64,000 nt of DNA from Phoronis australis. Taxonomy: Eukaryota > Phoronida > Phoronidae. A model generated the notes under the pieces. It saw only the letters and a program-made list of their open reading frames with translations. It searched no databases and was not told the DNA's origin. The stretch is taken from the NCBI GenBank assembly GCA_002633005.1, contig NMRA01000717.1:96856-160855 (forward strand), given 5' to 3'. Positions 1 to 12,600 of the stretch are shown one piece after another (within the stretch, counting starts at the first letter, position 1; every line of letters begins with the position of its first letter). Position numbers and translations under genes: made by a program.

Positions 1-2
1 CC

Positions 3-2180
3 CGTGTTATTCCTCATTGTTCTCAGTATTTGTCTCCACTTGATGATGCGATTTCCGGCCAAGACTCCAAAGATAAGATATCATGGTCTGATGAATTGTC
101 TGCAGCTTTTACTTCCGCGCAGAGTGCCCTGTCCACGAACAAGATCATCACCCTCCCTCGTCCCGACGATCACATTTGGATTGTTACTGACGCTTCTGCA
201 AAGCATCCTGGCATAGCTGCTACTTTATATGTCACCAGGTCCGATAAACCTCGTATCGCCTCTTTCTTCAGTGCCAAACTTAAAGCCCGTCAAGTTCTTT
301 GGCTTCCTTGCGAGATAGAGGCTCTGGCCATTGCTGTTGCTTTGAAACACTTCAGCCCCTACCTCATACAGTCGATCCATCGGGCCACTGTTCTTACTGA
401 CAGCAAGCCATGCGTACAGGCCTTTGAGCGTTTGTGTAGAGGAGAGTTTTCTGTGAGCCCCAGGGTATCCACATTTCTGTCTGCTGTTTCGAGGTTCCAG
501 GCGTCTATCCGCCATGTATCTGGGGCTTCAAACATTGTCTCGGATTTCGCTAGTCGTCATAGTGCGGAATGCACTGATCAGTCGTGCCAACTCTGCTCCT
601 TCATTTCCTCGACCGAGGAGTGCGTGGTTTTACGTACGTCATCTGACGACATCTTGTCCGGCACTACAAGACTTCCATTTACATCACGATCAGCGTGGCA
701 TGGAATTCAGGCTGAATGTGCTGACTTACGCCGCACTCATGCTCACCTCACCCAGGGTACCCGACCAAGCAAGAAGGTAACCGATGCCAGAGATGTGAAG
801 CGATACCTGAATGTTGCCAAAGTCGCCAATGATGGCTTACTGGTCGTTCGTCGCGATGCTCCTCTTTCATCTGGACGCGAGTGCATCATCGTTCCACGTT
901 CCGTATTGGATGGTCTCCTTACAGCTTTGCATCTTCGCTTAGATCATCCCTCAGCAAACCAACTACGCCTCGTTATCCGTCGTTATTTCTACGCCCTAGA
1001 CGTAGATGCTGCAGTTGATAGATGTACACAGTCTTGTCATCAGTGTTGCTCCCTGCGTGCGTTCCCCAAAACCCAGGTCAGCCAAGAAACCTTGGATCCT
1101 CCCCCCGCCGTAGGTGTATCCTTTGCTGCGGATGTCATGAAACGCGATCGACAGGACATCCTTGTGCTTCGTGAGTGCGTGTCATCATACACACTTGCGC
1201 GCATTATTGACAGCGAACGGGCTGAGAGTTTGCGAGATAATCTCCTCCAGATGTGTATTGAGCTTCGACCCTTGGATGGTCCCCCTGCCGTGATTCGCAC
1301 TGATCCTGCTCCTGGATTTCAGGCTCTCCGCAACGATGAAATTCTTAAGCGCCACAGATTGATGCTAGAGATAGGGCGAGTTAAGAACCCCAACCACAAC
1401 CCTGTTGCAGAGAAGGCGGTTCGCGAATTGTCTGATGAGTTGCTGAAAGATCACTTGGGTAATGGGAAAGTCACTCCCTTACAACTGTCCCTTGCTGTTG
1501 CTCGGCTCAATAGCCGTCTACGCTCCAGAGGATTATCTGCACGTGAAATTTGGTTCCAACGTGATCAGTTTACTAATGCGCAGTTACCCATCGATGACCA
1601 ATCTATGATTCATGCTCAACATCAGGGCCGCATAAAGAACCATGAATCTAGCGTGAAATCGAAAGCCCCTTTACGAAAGGCCCCTCCTTCATGCCGTGCA
1701 AATGTGGGAGACTTGGTGTACCTCTATTCTGACCGAGACAAAACACGATCTCGTCCTCGCTATCTCGTGGTCAGCCGGGATGACACCTGGTTGAATGTCC
1801 AGAAGTTCATTGGGAATCAGTTGCGATCTACATCCTATCGCGTAAAGGACACCGAATGTTACAAGGTCCCTTCAGAGACACCTTCACTTTACGGTCCAGT
1901 TACCCACGACCTCACCGATGATGAAGAAGATCATGTCCCTCGATTAATGCTCCCATTAGCAACCCAGCCTGCACCTCAGTTACCACCTTCTAGTGTGTCT
2001 GATGTTCTTCCTGGAGTAAACCTGAGTCAACCTTCCCACACCTCGAATGATGTTGTTCCTACCAATGATGCGGGTCATACTAGCAGCGGTACACTTGACG
2101 TGACGGGAGACGTTCCTTTGCGACGCTCTTCCAGGACCAAACGTCCTCCAACCTACCTTCAGGATTTTGTGGTTGATTAA
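3..2180 (+). CDS. LTR retrotransposon Pol, C-terminal part (RNase H and integrase), 5' truncated by window edge
   Basis: The frame is open from the first codon of the window, so the protease and most of the reverse transcriptase lie to the left. Counting from the TTG codon at 30, an RNase H domain spans about residues 48-180 with acidic residues D54, E97, D124 and D172 (motifs IVTDAS, VLTDSKP, NIVSDFASR). A zinc-binding HHCC module follows (H301, H306, C336, C339; spacing H-x4-H-x29-C-x2-C). The integrase core has D368, D425 and E461, giving an exact D-x35-E spacing. The last 150 residues are a basic and proline-rich tail. No stop or frameshift is seen, so this part of the copy may be recent. 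Order and spacing fit a Ty3/gypsy-like element; the clade is not resolved. It is a mobile element and not a host gene. Confidence 0.9.
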   Translation, partial: RVIPHCSQYLSPLDDAISGQDSKDKISWSDELSAAFTSAQSALSTNKIITLPRPDDHIWIVTDASAKHPGIAATLYVTRSDKPRIASFFSAKLKARQVLWLPCEIEALAIAVALKHFSPYLIQSIHRATVLTDSKPCVQAFERLCRGEFSVSPRVSTFLSAVSRFQASIRHVSGASNIVSDFASRHSAECTDQSCQLCSFISSTEECVVLRTSSDDILSGTTRLPFTSRSAWHGIQAECADLRRTHAHLTQGTRPSKKVTDARDVKRYLNVAKVANDGLLVVRRDAPLSSGRECIIVPRSVLDGLLTALHLRLDHPSANQLRLVIRRYFYALDVDAAVDRCTQSCHQCCSLRAFPKTQVSQETLDPPPAVGVSFAADVMKRDRQDILVLRECVSSYTLARIIDSERAESLRDNLLQMCIELRPLDGPPAVIRTDPAPGFQALRNDEILKRHRLMLEIGRVKNPNHNPVAEKAVRELSDELLKDHLGNGKVTPLQLSLAVARLNSRLRSRGLSAREIWFQRDQFTNAQLPIDDQSMIHAQHQGRIKNHESSVKSKAPLRKAPPSCRANVGDLVYLYSDRDKTRSRPRYLVVSRDDTWLNVQKFIGNQLRSTSYRVKDTECYKVPSETPSLYGPVTHDLTDDEEDHVPRLMLPLATQPAPQLPPSSVSDVLPGVNLSQPSHTSNDVVPTNDAGHTSSGTLDVTGDVPLRRSSRTKRPPTYLQDFVVD

Positions 2181-2181
2181 G

Positions 2182-2434
2182 TGTTATGGTATCCTCCCTG
2201 GACTTTGATGGTACCGATCCTAGTTCAAGTGTATTACATGTATTGTGCTATTTTTTCTTAGGACTGATAAGTGTTACTTCAAAGGACTTAAAGAGACATT
2301 ACGCTACTATTGGTTTCCCGTTTATTATTTTACGCGAGTTATTCGTTTGACTATTTTTGTTAGTCCTTCCGGTTTCGCCATTTCCGATAAATAAACACAA
2401 GTATTTTGAGTTCACACATTTACTCTCATTTTAC
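2182..2434 (+). mobile_element. Possible 3' LTR of the retrotransposon
   Basis: One base after the pol stop the sequence starts TGTTATGG, a common LTR start in Ty3/gypsy elements. An AATAAA lies near 2388. The right end is uncertain: a CACACA occurs near 2418 and a TGGCGCAG (2435-2442) follows. The 5' LTR is outside the window, so the two LTRs cannot be compared. Confidence 0.4.
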
Positions 2435-2656
2435 TGGCGCAGGGTCAGCTGAAGTTATCATTATATCTCTTTTATGACACAAACTGTGTGACTGGGCTAA
2501 GCATTTTCAAACTAGGGTGTATACATGTATAAACCAGTGGAGCGCGAGACCCCTGAGGTCCCTGTCAAGTCCTCACGTAATGCACAACACGGTTTAATAA
2601 ATGTGTGAAGAAGTTCGCCAATAAAATAGACTCAGGTGTGGATTTAATGTTAACAG

Positions 2657-3010
2657 TTGTTCACTGTCTGCCTGTAGTCGGCTGCATGTTATCTGCTTGT
2701 TCACTGTCTCCCTGTAGTCGGCTGCATGTTATCTGCTTGTTCACTGTCTGCCTGTAGTCGGCTGCATGTTATCCGCTTGTTCACTGTCTCCCTGTAGTCG
2801 GCTGCATGTTATCCGCTTGTTCTCTGTCTCCCTGTAGTCGGCTGCATATTATTCGCTTGTTCACTGTCTCCCTGTAGTCGGCTGCATGTTATCTGCTTGT
2901 TCACTGTCTCCCTGTAGGCTAGTCGGCTTCATGTTATCTGCTTGTTCACTGTCTCCCTGTAGGCTAGTCGGCTGCATGCTATCCGCTTGTTCACTGTCTC
3001 CCTGGAGTCA
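2657..3010. repeat. 40-bp minisatellite, about 9 copies
   Basis: The unit contains CTGTAGTCGGCTGCATGTTA and recurs every 40 bp. The two copies near 2910-2980 are 44 bp because of an inserted GGCT. A reading frame through it is repeat-derived and not a gene. Confidence 0.95.
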
Positions 3011-3463
3011 TTGTTATCAGTGTTTCCCACGTTCTTCTATAGCAAACCTCACTTGCTGTGTTACTTCACTCACAGCAACTCGAGAACGTTATCACTTCCA
3101 CAAGGTTTGTATTTTGCGAGCTTGGTCTCCTTGAATGTGGCTATGTAGTATACTCGTGATCTCGATCCCTTGATTAGTACTATCTAGAGAACCCTGCCTT
3201 CTACATCTTCAATATTCCTACGCGCAATGGAGCTGCTGTCCAAACCACGTCCACTCTGCCACAATTATCATTCCATGATTGCTTTTTGTCCACCTTTTCA
3301 ACTAACCAACCCGCTGATGCTCAAGCTGGAAAACCTGAAAATTATTCAATTTGTGTTTATGTGTAAGTAAGTGCATTCCCACAAGACTATAACTATGGTG
3401 TCCGCATCATCTCCGTAAAGCTTCGTTTCAAGGCAAAAAGATGATGCATGCTTTTTTCTTTAG

Positions 3464-3625
3464 TCGACGGAGGATGGGGTGAATTTGGTGCTTGGTCGAC
3501 ATGTAGGTGCCAGAAAATTCAGAAACGGACGAGGAAGTGTAACTCTCCGACGCCTATACATGGCGGCCTGCCCTGTCGCGGGCTTGACACGGAGACGCGG
3601 AATTGCTCTGGTCCACGATGTCCGG
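3464..3625 (+). CDS. Exon: thrombospondin type 1 repeat
   Basis: Phase 1-1 exon between TTTCTTTAG and GTGAGT. The translation holds WGEFGAWSTC, a basic RTRKC strand, GGLPC and a final NCSGPRCPG, the usual TSP1 layout of stacked Trp and Arg with Cys pairs. The first Cys pair is closer (TCRC) than in most TSP1 repeats. Confidence 0.88.
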
Positions 3626-6600
3626 GTGAGTAAAAATAAACTGTTACTTGTATATATAGACTCTGACATAAACCCTTCGTCGCGTTGGAAGCTACGAACA
3701 TCGGTTTTGTCGTTCCCAGAATGGGTCACGGCACCAAATTGAAAAGCTTTGTGGCTTTCCGTAATATTAAAATGACTGTGCTGCATCCTTCAATGGCAAA
3801 ACTAAAAACATGAAAGTGAGGCTTTCATCAAAATAGCCGAACACCACGTGACTTTTACAAGTATATAGACAACTAGTAACTTACTCAAAAGGTAACATGC
3901 ACTTGGAAAGAGAACGCTTGGCAAGACTGACTTAAAATTATAAAGTTTTCTATGAGAAAATGACTTAGATTTGCATTGAACCTCCATCTTTAAACCTATG
4001 CAGTAATTTTAATTCGGTGCTGTGCACCAGATGTTATGTTAGATGGACATTGTCAAGTGGTTTGTCTACGTCCTGTCTTCATTCCCAACAGCCGTTGATC
4101 ATTGGAGCGAATGGTCTTCGTGGACCCAGTGCAGCTTCACCTGTGCTGCCTCTTTCATGTCACCTCTGGGGATTCACATGAGGCACCGCACATGTACGAA
4201 GGAAGATGCCGTGTGCGAAACATATTATGGCAAATACCTGTTTCAGAGCCGGTTCTGTAACCTACAAATTTGTCCAGGTATCTTAACCTTTCCACTGCGT
4301 CTGCATAATACATGTGTACATTAATAATACCACACATTTTCCTTGGCACACTGCACATAAGTTGATTATGTCCTTCATTGGTTTCCTTTACCCTTCAACA
4401 AAGCATTAACGTTCCTCTTAACTTCACGGGGTGACTGAATCAAATATTTCATCCGGTGTACGGTCTCCCGTGTCACGTAGAATCCATTTTCGTGCTGTCA
4501 TTGATGGTAGAAATTTCCAAGTTTGATCTAAAAATTTATATGTTTTAATCAGCAGGTGGCAGCACCACACAGGTGCGTCTGCGCAGTTACTGGTTACTCT
4601 TTCTTCATCTGCAGGAAAGAATTTGGCTCGAGGCCGGATATCGCTTCAGTCGTCGAGAGTATCTGGTGGATACCCTCAAAGGGCGGTGGACGGAAGACGT
4701 GATAATGATTACAACCTTCGTTCATGCACGCACACATCACAAGAAGACAAGCCTTGGTGGCGAGTCCAGTTGACTGAACCGAACAAAGTGGTTGCGGTTC
4801 ATTCTGTGATGATTACAAACCGTTTACGAGCGGGTGAGTCACGTTTTTGTCACCCATTAAACATGGGCATCGACTTGGGTCAAATTTCTCTCATAAAATG
4901 GGTATTCTAATAGTCCTTGGGTAAGATAATACTTTTAGCCGATATTTTGTCGTCACTATAACGTTGAGTAAGAACCACATATATTATTATTTTGTTTCCA
5001 TCAAAATGGTACTCCTCAAAACATTGATTGAAGATATACACTGTACAATTGACCTATCGCCAGGATTTTTAGTGACGGCTTAACTGACCGATTCGAACGC
5101 AGCATTCTTGACTCACCACCGTTTCCAAGCCGCAATTTTACCCGAAAAACAACACAGTAGACGCATATGACCTACGCTAGGACCTAGCTAAAACCTAGTC
5201 AAAGTCACGTGTTCTCATTTAAAATACACGGCAATATCTCACCAAATCTCACGAAGTCTTGCTTTTTAGCGAGGTCCTAGCGTTACTGAACGGGAGGCTG
5301 GTAAAACTTATTGTTTGTTTGTCGACATTTCGCAAGAGGCGGAACGTGCAATAGGTCATTTGGTACTTATTTGAAATGTCATTGGTAACGAAAGAAGTAA
5401 TGTGCATGCGCTTGTGTATGACTTCCTGTCAATACGTCAACATTCATTGACGCATTTACTGTTCTGATAAAAATTTATGTTTACCAAAATTCCCAATAAA
5501 AGGGAAACGGGGTGTTTGAAATGACAAAAAGTGTTTTGTTGTATACAGAAAAGTCACAACTCGTAAGGAACTTGTTTCTGAAATTTCATCAAACCTGTTA
5601 TAAATAAAAAAGAAACATTCATTTGTGCTAAATAGTATTGAGGTCTGAAATCTCTTGAATAGTACAGGTAATTTGTGCAGTAAATTGCTGCCTAATAATT
5701 TCCATTAATCAATCAAAATATAGTTTCCCAGTAAAGTGCTTAGGAGACAATAACATTTTGCGGAAATTAGAGGTTAAACTATATCACTTTTAAACAAAAC
5801 TTGAGCGAAGATGACAAGTCTAGGGTTGAAGGACCTCTCTCTCTCTGTCTCTCCCTAATTCGTCTTAGATACGAGGTATGATGACGTCATAAAATCACTG
5901 GAAACAGAGTATTAACATTGCTAAAATCTTTTGATCTAATCTATTTCTATCGGTATTTACTGTGTAATAAACATCGCTGATTTACATTGGTACATGTATG
6001 TAATGCATATTAAACATCACTGATTTTCCGTTTTAGGGGAAAGGCTGCGGAACTTCAAAGTTCTTGGTTTGCGCAATTTCAAGGAGTCACTTTGTTTCCA
6101 CTATCGAGGTCAATTTCCGGGTGCCGAGACCCTGATTCTGCCTTGCAACGCCCCAAAAGATCCGGAAAAGAAACGAAAGGAATTCCATGTGAAAGATCTA
6201 ATAATTCGCCTTGAAGATCCCGGAATATTGACACTGTGTGAAGTTGAGGTTTTTGGTGAGGATCCCGGTGAGTCAACTCTCAAGCAAGTTTAGGGTTCTG
6301 CAGCTGTTGAGACAGTGTCCATGCGTACTAGTACGGATACTCAATGATTCATGTGGGGACTCCAGGGCACTACTTGTGTTGTTAGAGTATGCTTGGGTCC
6401 TTGTGGGTGCTGCAGCGTTTGGTGCTGTATAGTACTGTAGAGGTGGTACCAGAGGATATTTCAGCTATTGATAGGGTCATGGTTAGTACTGGGGTTTTGG
6501 TGGGTCCCAGTGTTTCTGGAGACTGTTTCAACTGTTACTAAGGTTCGGCAAGCTATTGTACCATGTTGAGAGAATGAACGCCACTGAAGTCGTTTGAGGA

Positions 6601-9600
6601 TCTCAGAGGGCGCTGTAGCTCTTGATGGTATGTTGTGGATGCTGCGCTTGCGCGAGGTGCGGGTTAGCTGGAAGGCGTCCTGTTGAGAACTACTGTTGTT
6701 GAAGGGTTTGAAGAGTAATACAGGCGTGCGATCAGTAGACGCGAGGACCTACGCCAGGACCTAGCTAAAACCTAGCGTGCGTTCAGTAAACGCTAGGACC
6801 TACGTCACGTGTTCTCATTTAAAATACACGGCAATATCTCACGTAATCTCGCGAAGTCTTGCTTTTTAGCGAGGTCCTAGTGTTACTGAACAGGAGGCTA
6901 GTCAAAGTCACGTGTTCTCATTTAAAATGCACGGCAATATCTCACGTAGTCTTTCAAAGTCTTGCTTTTTAGCGAGGTCCTTCCTAGCGTTACTGAACGG
7001 GAGGCAGTTGTTTATGGTTGATTCGGTAGGTGCTGCAAATGTGCAGGCTGCTTTGGGAGTTCTTCAGCCGTTGAGATTGACATAAAATGTGCTGCTGTTG
7101 ACGGGTTCCCGATGGGTCAGCATATCTGACAACGGGGAGTCTATAGTGAACAAATGTGTCCCGCGCGGCCTAACTAATATTTCTTTAGGCATAATGTTCC
7201 CAAAAAAGCCAAAATCGGAAGGTTGTTGTTTTACAGGGTCACACTGTGTTACAGGCCTTAATTTTATTGATTTAGTCTTAGTTTTTTCACGTTGCTGCCC
7301 ATCTTGGCCAGCTAGCTTCAAAGAGTGATTTCACTGGAGTTAATCTTACCACGTTGCCCATACCCTATGTGGTTATAGCTCAACTTCTCTGGGAGCTCTT
7401 TTCTATGTTTTAGGAATTCTGCAGTTGCATTTGTCCACTCTCGTAAGGCGGTTTTGCTCTGTGTTTCGTGAATCCTGTTACGGTAAAAATTCCATCGTTG
7501 GATATTTGGGTATTTCATTGTAGATCCGTTAATGGTAAGTCCATTCTGGACCAGTCAGGATAAATGTTAATTTATGGTGTGACATTTGCACTCATGCAGT
7601 GGAAACAGTTCGTGCAAATCCCAATCTAATGTTGTTCTACACAGGATGCTTTGACCCGACCACTGGCAAGTTTACAGCCTTCACTCGGACAATGTGTGCG
7701 TTCAACGATTGCGTTTGGCTGAGGACCAAGGCGTATGTAAGGCAACACTGTACAAACCCTGGCGGCTACAGTTTTTTCCACCCGGACCAATGCAGAATCA
7801 TCGAGTGTCCACGCCGTAAGATATAGGTGTTACACAGATATCCAACTTTATACACTACTTGCGCACTCTGGTGGCGCTGCAAAAATTCATTGCTGTGCAT
7901 TGAAGCTTAGGTTCTAGCATCAATTCTAACGACCAAACATGAAACTGCGCGTGCTCCACGTGCAAAATCATTGTAATGTGAGCACAGAATGTCGTTTTCA
8001 ATGGCGGAATCAACCTGTTAGTTGGTACAGTTTAAAAACAAAATGTGTTCTTAATGAAAAATTTCTGAACAGTGCCAAAAAATTGTTGTCAACTGCCCAG
8101 ATTTGTCTCGTCTCTCGTTTATTACCATTGTAACAAAAAATGCGGTTGTTGTAACTAAATTGTGTGGCGGGAAGGTTTTAGGTAAGGCAATTTTTGAGAC
8201 CAAGAAAGACGGACCGGCCTTCATACAGCTGAGGAGTGATCGACACCTGTCGCCCTTCCAACCCAAAAACGTCACCATAAACCCAAGTCCATTTTTGGTT
8301 GAATCACTGCTGCTAAAATACTCTGACATACGTACGTCATGCTTACATACTGATGACCACCCAGCCTGAATGACTTACATTTGTTTGTTGGATTGGTCAC
8401 AACCATGACCAGGGTGCAAATTTACGCCTTAAACGACGTCACTAACTTCGCTAAGTCTGCACGTTAAACCCGAAAGCGGATGTGTCAGTAACCAGTTCAC
8501 GTTATATCTCCACATATGCGTTGTTTTCGAATAGAAAGCTTCAGCTACACTTTCACGGCTATCGTCGTGAACATGTACATGTATATGTACATCAACGTCA
8601 CCAGAGGTCACGCGGTGGCAGGCGAGAGGTGCGGGTGCAGGAAACTGGTGGCGACACTATACATTCAACCCCCGGTAAAAACAATCAATATACCTGATAC
8701 AAAAATTCTTACCATCCATTTTTCTGACACCAAAAGCGATTTTGCGCAAAATTCAAATAAGCGTTGTGTTTATTTCATGGTGTTAGTTACACCAATTTCT
8801 AATTTAAACACTTCTGTCGTTTTATTTTATGAAATATTTCCAAAATTGAGACGTTTTGGAATTTGAGTCACCTATAATTTCTGAGAACAAAGGTCATGTT
8901 TCAAGCATTTAGTTGAGTAAGACTCATTCACCGAGCTAAACATCTTCTCCAGGGTGACTAAAGCTCCTAAAACATTACCAAAGTTACGCGATTCAATCAC
9001 AGTACCTCTAGTACAGCAGCGACACTGCCAGGAGAATTCGTCGAATAGCCACATATACCGACCAATCGGCAGTTAAATTTCCAAGTAATACACTTAAACG
9101 CGAGATAGTTCGTGCCCATGGTTACTGTTCATGTGACAAGACTAACATAAAATTGTAATTCAACAGTGTCACGCAGTAATCAAAAATGACGGTCTCGCGC
9201 CTTCGTGTTCACGTTCAATGAGTTGCCGAACATCACTATTTGAGTACGTCCAAGCCAACACACGCGGACATTTTTTGATAATTTGTCGCCAGAAGTCAAA
9301 CTGTTTACTATATTTTTGCAGTTCAGTTCGTAAAAATTTGAATGTTCGTTGATATTAAGGCATTTTCTTTTCAAATTTAAACGATCTGTCATCTGCTCGG
9401 CGTTTCGTCGACTTTCTCCCACAACTCCTTATTCGGTATTGGAAGGCAAGAACGTTTGAATGGCTGTTAGAGAGAAAGTGCCGGCGTAAAGTTACATGTA
9501 CGCAGCAAGTAATTACTTTACGCTGAAAATAATTACTTTACGCCTCTAAATACATGTAGATACTTTACGTCTCAGGGCCACAGGAAGCGGGGGGATGCAT

Positions 9601-12600
9601 TGTACAACTGTATCTCAGCTACAGTTTCCTGAGGCAGCTCCCAGTTACCGTCTGTGCGCTGCATGACCTTAATCCCACTCTTACTCTCCGTAAAACTTCG
9701 GTGATTCACGATTACTAAAATCCTGTTTGACCCTACCCCCACCTATGGCGGACTGTCGGGGCGGGGAGTTCAGTGCAAACATGTCGGTATCCCGAGAACG
9801 GGGGTTGGCGGCGGAGATGCTAGCGATAGGAAAGTGAGGGGTAGTTGGGCGAATTCAAATTGGTTTGTGCCCCCCTCCCCCACCCAAACCTTTTTTTTTG
9901 CATTCTTACAGTCCTGCTTCTCTGATGGACAGTACCTTACACACGTACTTAAACGGTGTATATAATTTTTGGGGCGTAAAGTAATTATTTTACCCCGAAA
10001 ATAATTGCTTTGTGCCGCACGAAGTTAATTACGCCGCAAATACTTAATTTATGCTACTATTAATAATTAATTCGCACACGTAATATTGCGGCGGAAGTTT
10101 CCACCCGACGGCCCAGACCTTTCATGTGAACAAAAAAATGGAGAAAGCAGCAGCCAGTCCGACTTTTTGACCATTGGGACGAAAGAGTATCGCATACGTA
10201 TGTGTTTCAAAAATCTGACGTTTTTTTATAAACACTTATAATAATGAAAATTCATAACTCTCACGTTCCCATCCCCAAGAGATAAATTCGTCACAATATG
10301 TTTTAAAGAGTCTTCGCGTTCCATGCCTCTTCAGCACTTTCCACACTTAGCGACTTCCTCGTAATTTAGGAGACAGCAGAGGGCGCTGTGCTCAGTCCTG
10401 CAGACGNCACACGTACTTAAACGGTGTATATAATTTTTGGGGCGTAAAGTAATTATTTTACCCCGAAAATAATTGCTTTATGCCGCACGAAGTTAATTAC
10501 GCCGCAAATACTTAATTTATGCTACTATTAATAATTAATTCGCACACGTAATATTGCGGCGGAAGTTTCCACCCGACGGCCCAGACCTTTCATGTGAACA
10601 AAAAATGGAGAAAGCAGCAGCCAGTCCGACTTTTTGACCATTGGGACGAAAGAGTATCGCATACGTATGTGTTTCAAAAATCTGACGTTTTTTATAAACA
10701 CTTATAATAATGAAAATTCATAACTCTCACGTTCCCATCCCCAAGAGATAAATTCGTCACAATATGTTTTAAAGAGTCTTCGCGTTCCATGCCTCTTCAG
10801 CACTTTCCACACTTAGCGACTTCCTCGTAATTTAGGAGACAGCAGAGGGCGCTGTGCTCAGTCCTGCAGACGAGTCTTGTGACAATAACAACCCCAAATT
10901 GTAGAGCCAGTAAGTTACTCATTTTCTGAACCATTATAAAATTCCACCTGACGTTGATTGTCACGTGATCTAGGTGACGTCGAGTTCACCTTTACGTCCT
11001 GGTCTTCGTGGGGTCAATGTGAACGAACGGCTGGTTACCTATACCAGTCTCGTCATAAGTATTCGGTCTCGTCTCGATACTACAGTGGCGATGATCCGCT
11101 GGCCCTAGGAAGCGCTGGTGTGTATGCGCCTACCATGTATAACGACCAGAAGGTGTGTGAGACTACAGGTAAGTTTGTTTCTATTAAAATGACATGAGAG
11201 TTACTCTACTGCACCCAATGAAGATCACAAGAGCAACCAAATATGAGGAGTGACTTGTCAGTGCATACGACCTGAGATTTACTTACATGGAACTCATTCA
11301 AACTGGAAGGTAATGAGCCCCCAGGTGCTGTAAAAATTTGCAAATCGAAAAGAGAGGTTTCAATAACTGCTAAGCTGTTGAAGTCAATATCTCTCAAAGA
11401 CCGAAAATCATTGAAAAGCGGTGAAGAATATACGCAGTTTAAGGTATTGTTTCTCGAAAACGAAAACAATTAGCCAATTCCACCGTGTGGTGGCGCTATA
11501 ATAAAGCATTAGTGTGTTTCAACCCTACATAGCCTAGACACACTGCGCACCTCGTCATTTTATCTAAAAATTTCCTGGAAGTACTGAGTTCGGTAATGTT
11601 TTTGCTGTATGTGTGTACATGTACATGTAGGTATTTCACACCATATGTTTTCGCTGAACTAGGTAGCCGACCTAATGTCCGTCCATCACAGGAAATTATA
11701 ATTTTTAGAATAAGCTCGCCGCCTCTGTACTTAGAGAGACTGGTGTTGTCTTCTTCAAAGAAAATATCACTTTTTTCTTAATTATGTCTTTTTCAGATGC
11801 CACAATGGATTCTTCAACTTTAGTGTCTGGGGATGGCACTGCAACGTTCACCTGCAAATTTGGTTACCCGTATAAAGGGTCTCCAGTCATATACTGGTTT
11901 GCTCGAAAAGCTAGCGAATTCCCCAACAAGTTTTTCCCCGTTGCTACCACAGGCGGCGAATCAGGTGACGACGAGGTGCTCCCATTCTATAGATCCTATG
12001 TAAGCTGGCGAGTGAGAGAGGTGGCTATAGAATTTCATGAAGGATACCCCAAGAAAGGTACATCGCGTATGGTAGTTGATTATTTGACCTACAGGGACCA
12101 GCACTTACAATTGGGCTGTGCATCTTGGGATAGGAAAACCAGAGAACCAACGGAGGCTAAGGCGTGGACTCGACTACATTTTAGCGGTAAGCTATACCCG
12201 GACATTTAAAGATGTTTTTAATGAAAAATGCAAATACTGTAGCTTCAAGTGATATTTCCTAGAAATTCTACTAGAGGTATGTGACTTGTATACGTCTCCA
12301 CGTCAAACATGCAAAAGATTAACATTAGCTGGACGAGATAACAGCGTGTAATAGTATTGTAAAAATAACAGCGTGTAGCAGTATTATAAAAATAACAGCG
12401 TGTAATAGTATTATAAAAATAACAACATGCAATAGTATTATAAAAATAACAGCGAGTGATAGTTTTATAAAAATAACAACATGTAGTAGTATCATAAAAA
12501 TAACAACGTGTAATAGTATTATAAAATAACAGCACGTAATATTATTATAAAAAAGGAATGAACCACAGAGTTTATTTAAGTGACTAATTCAACCAGTACG

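Noticed and set aside
8103-8866. Open frames in the intron after the six-cysteine exon
   Set aside because: No domain, no fitting phase 1 borders with the mosaic gene.
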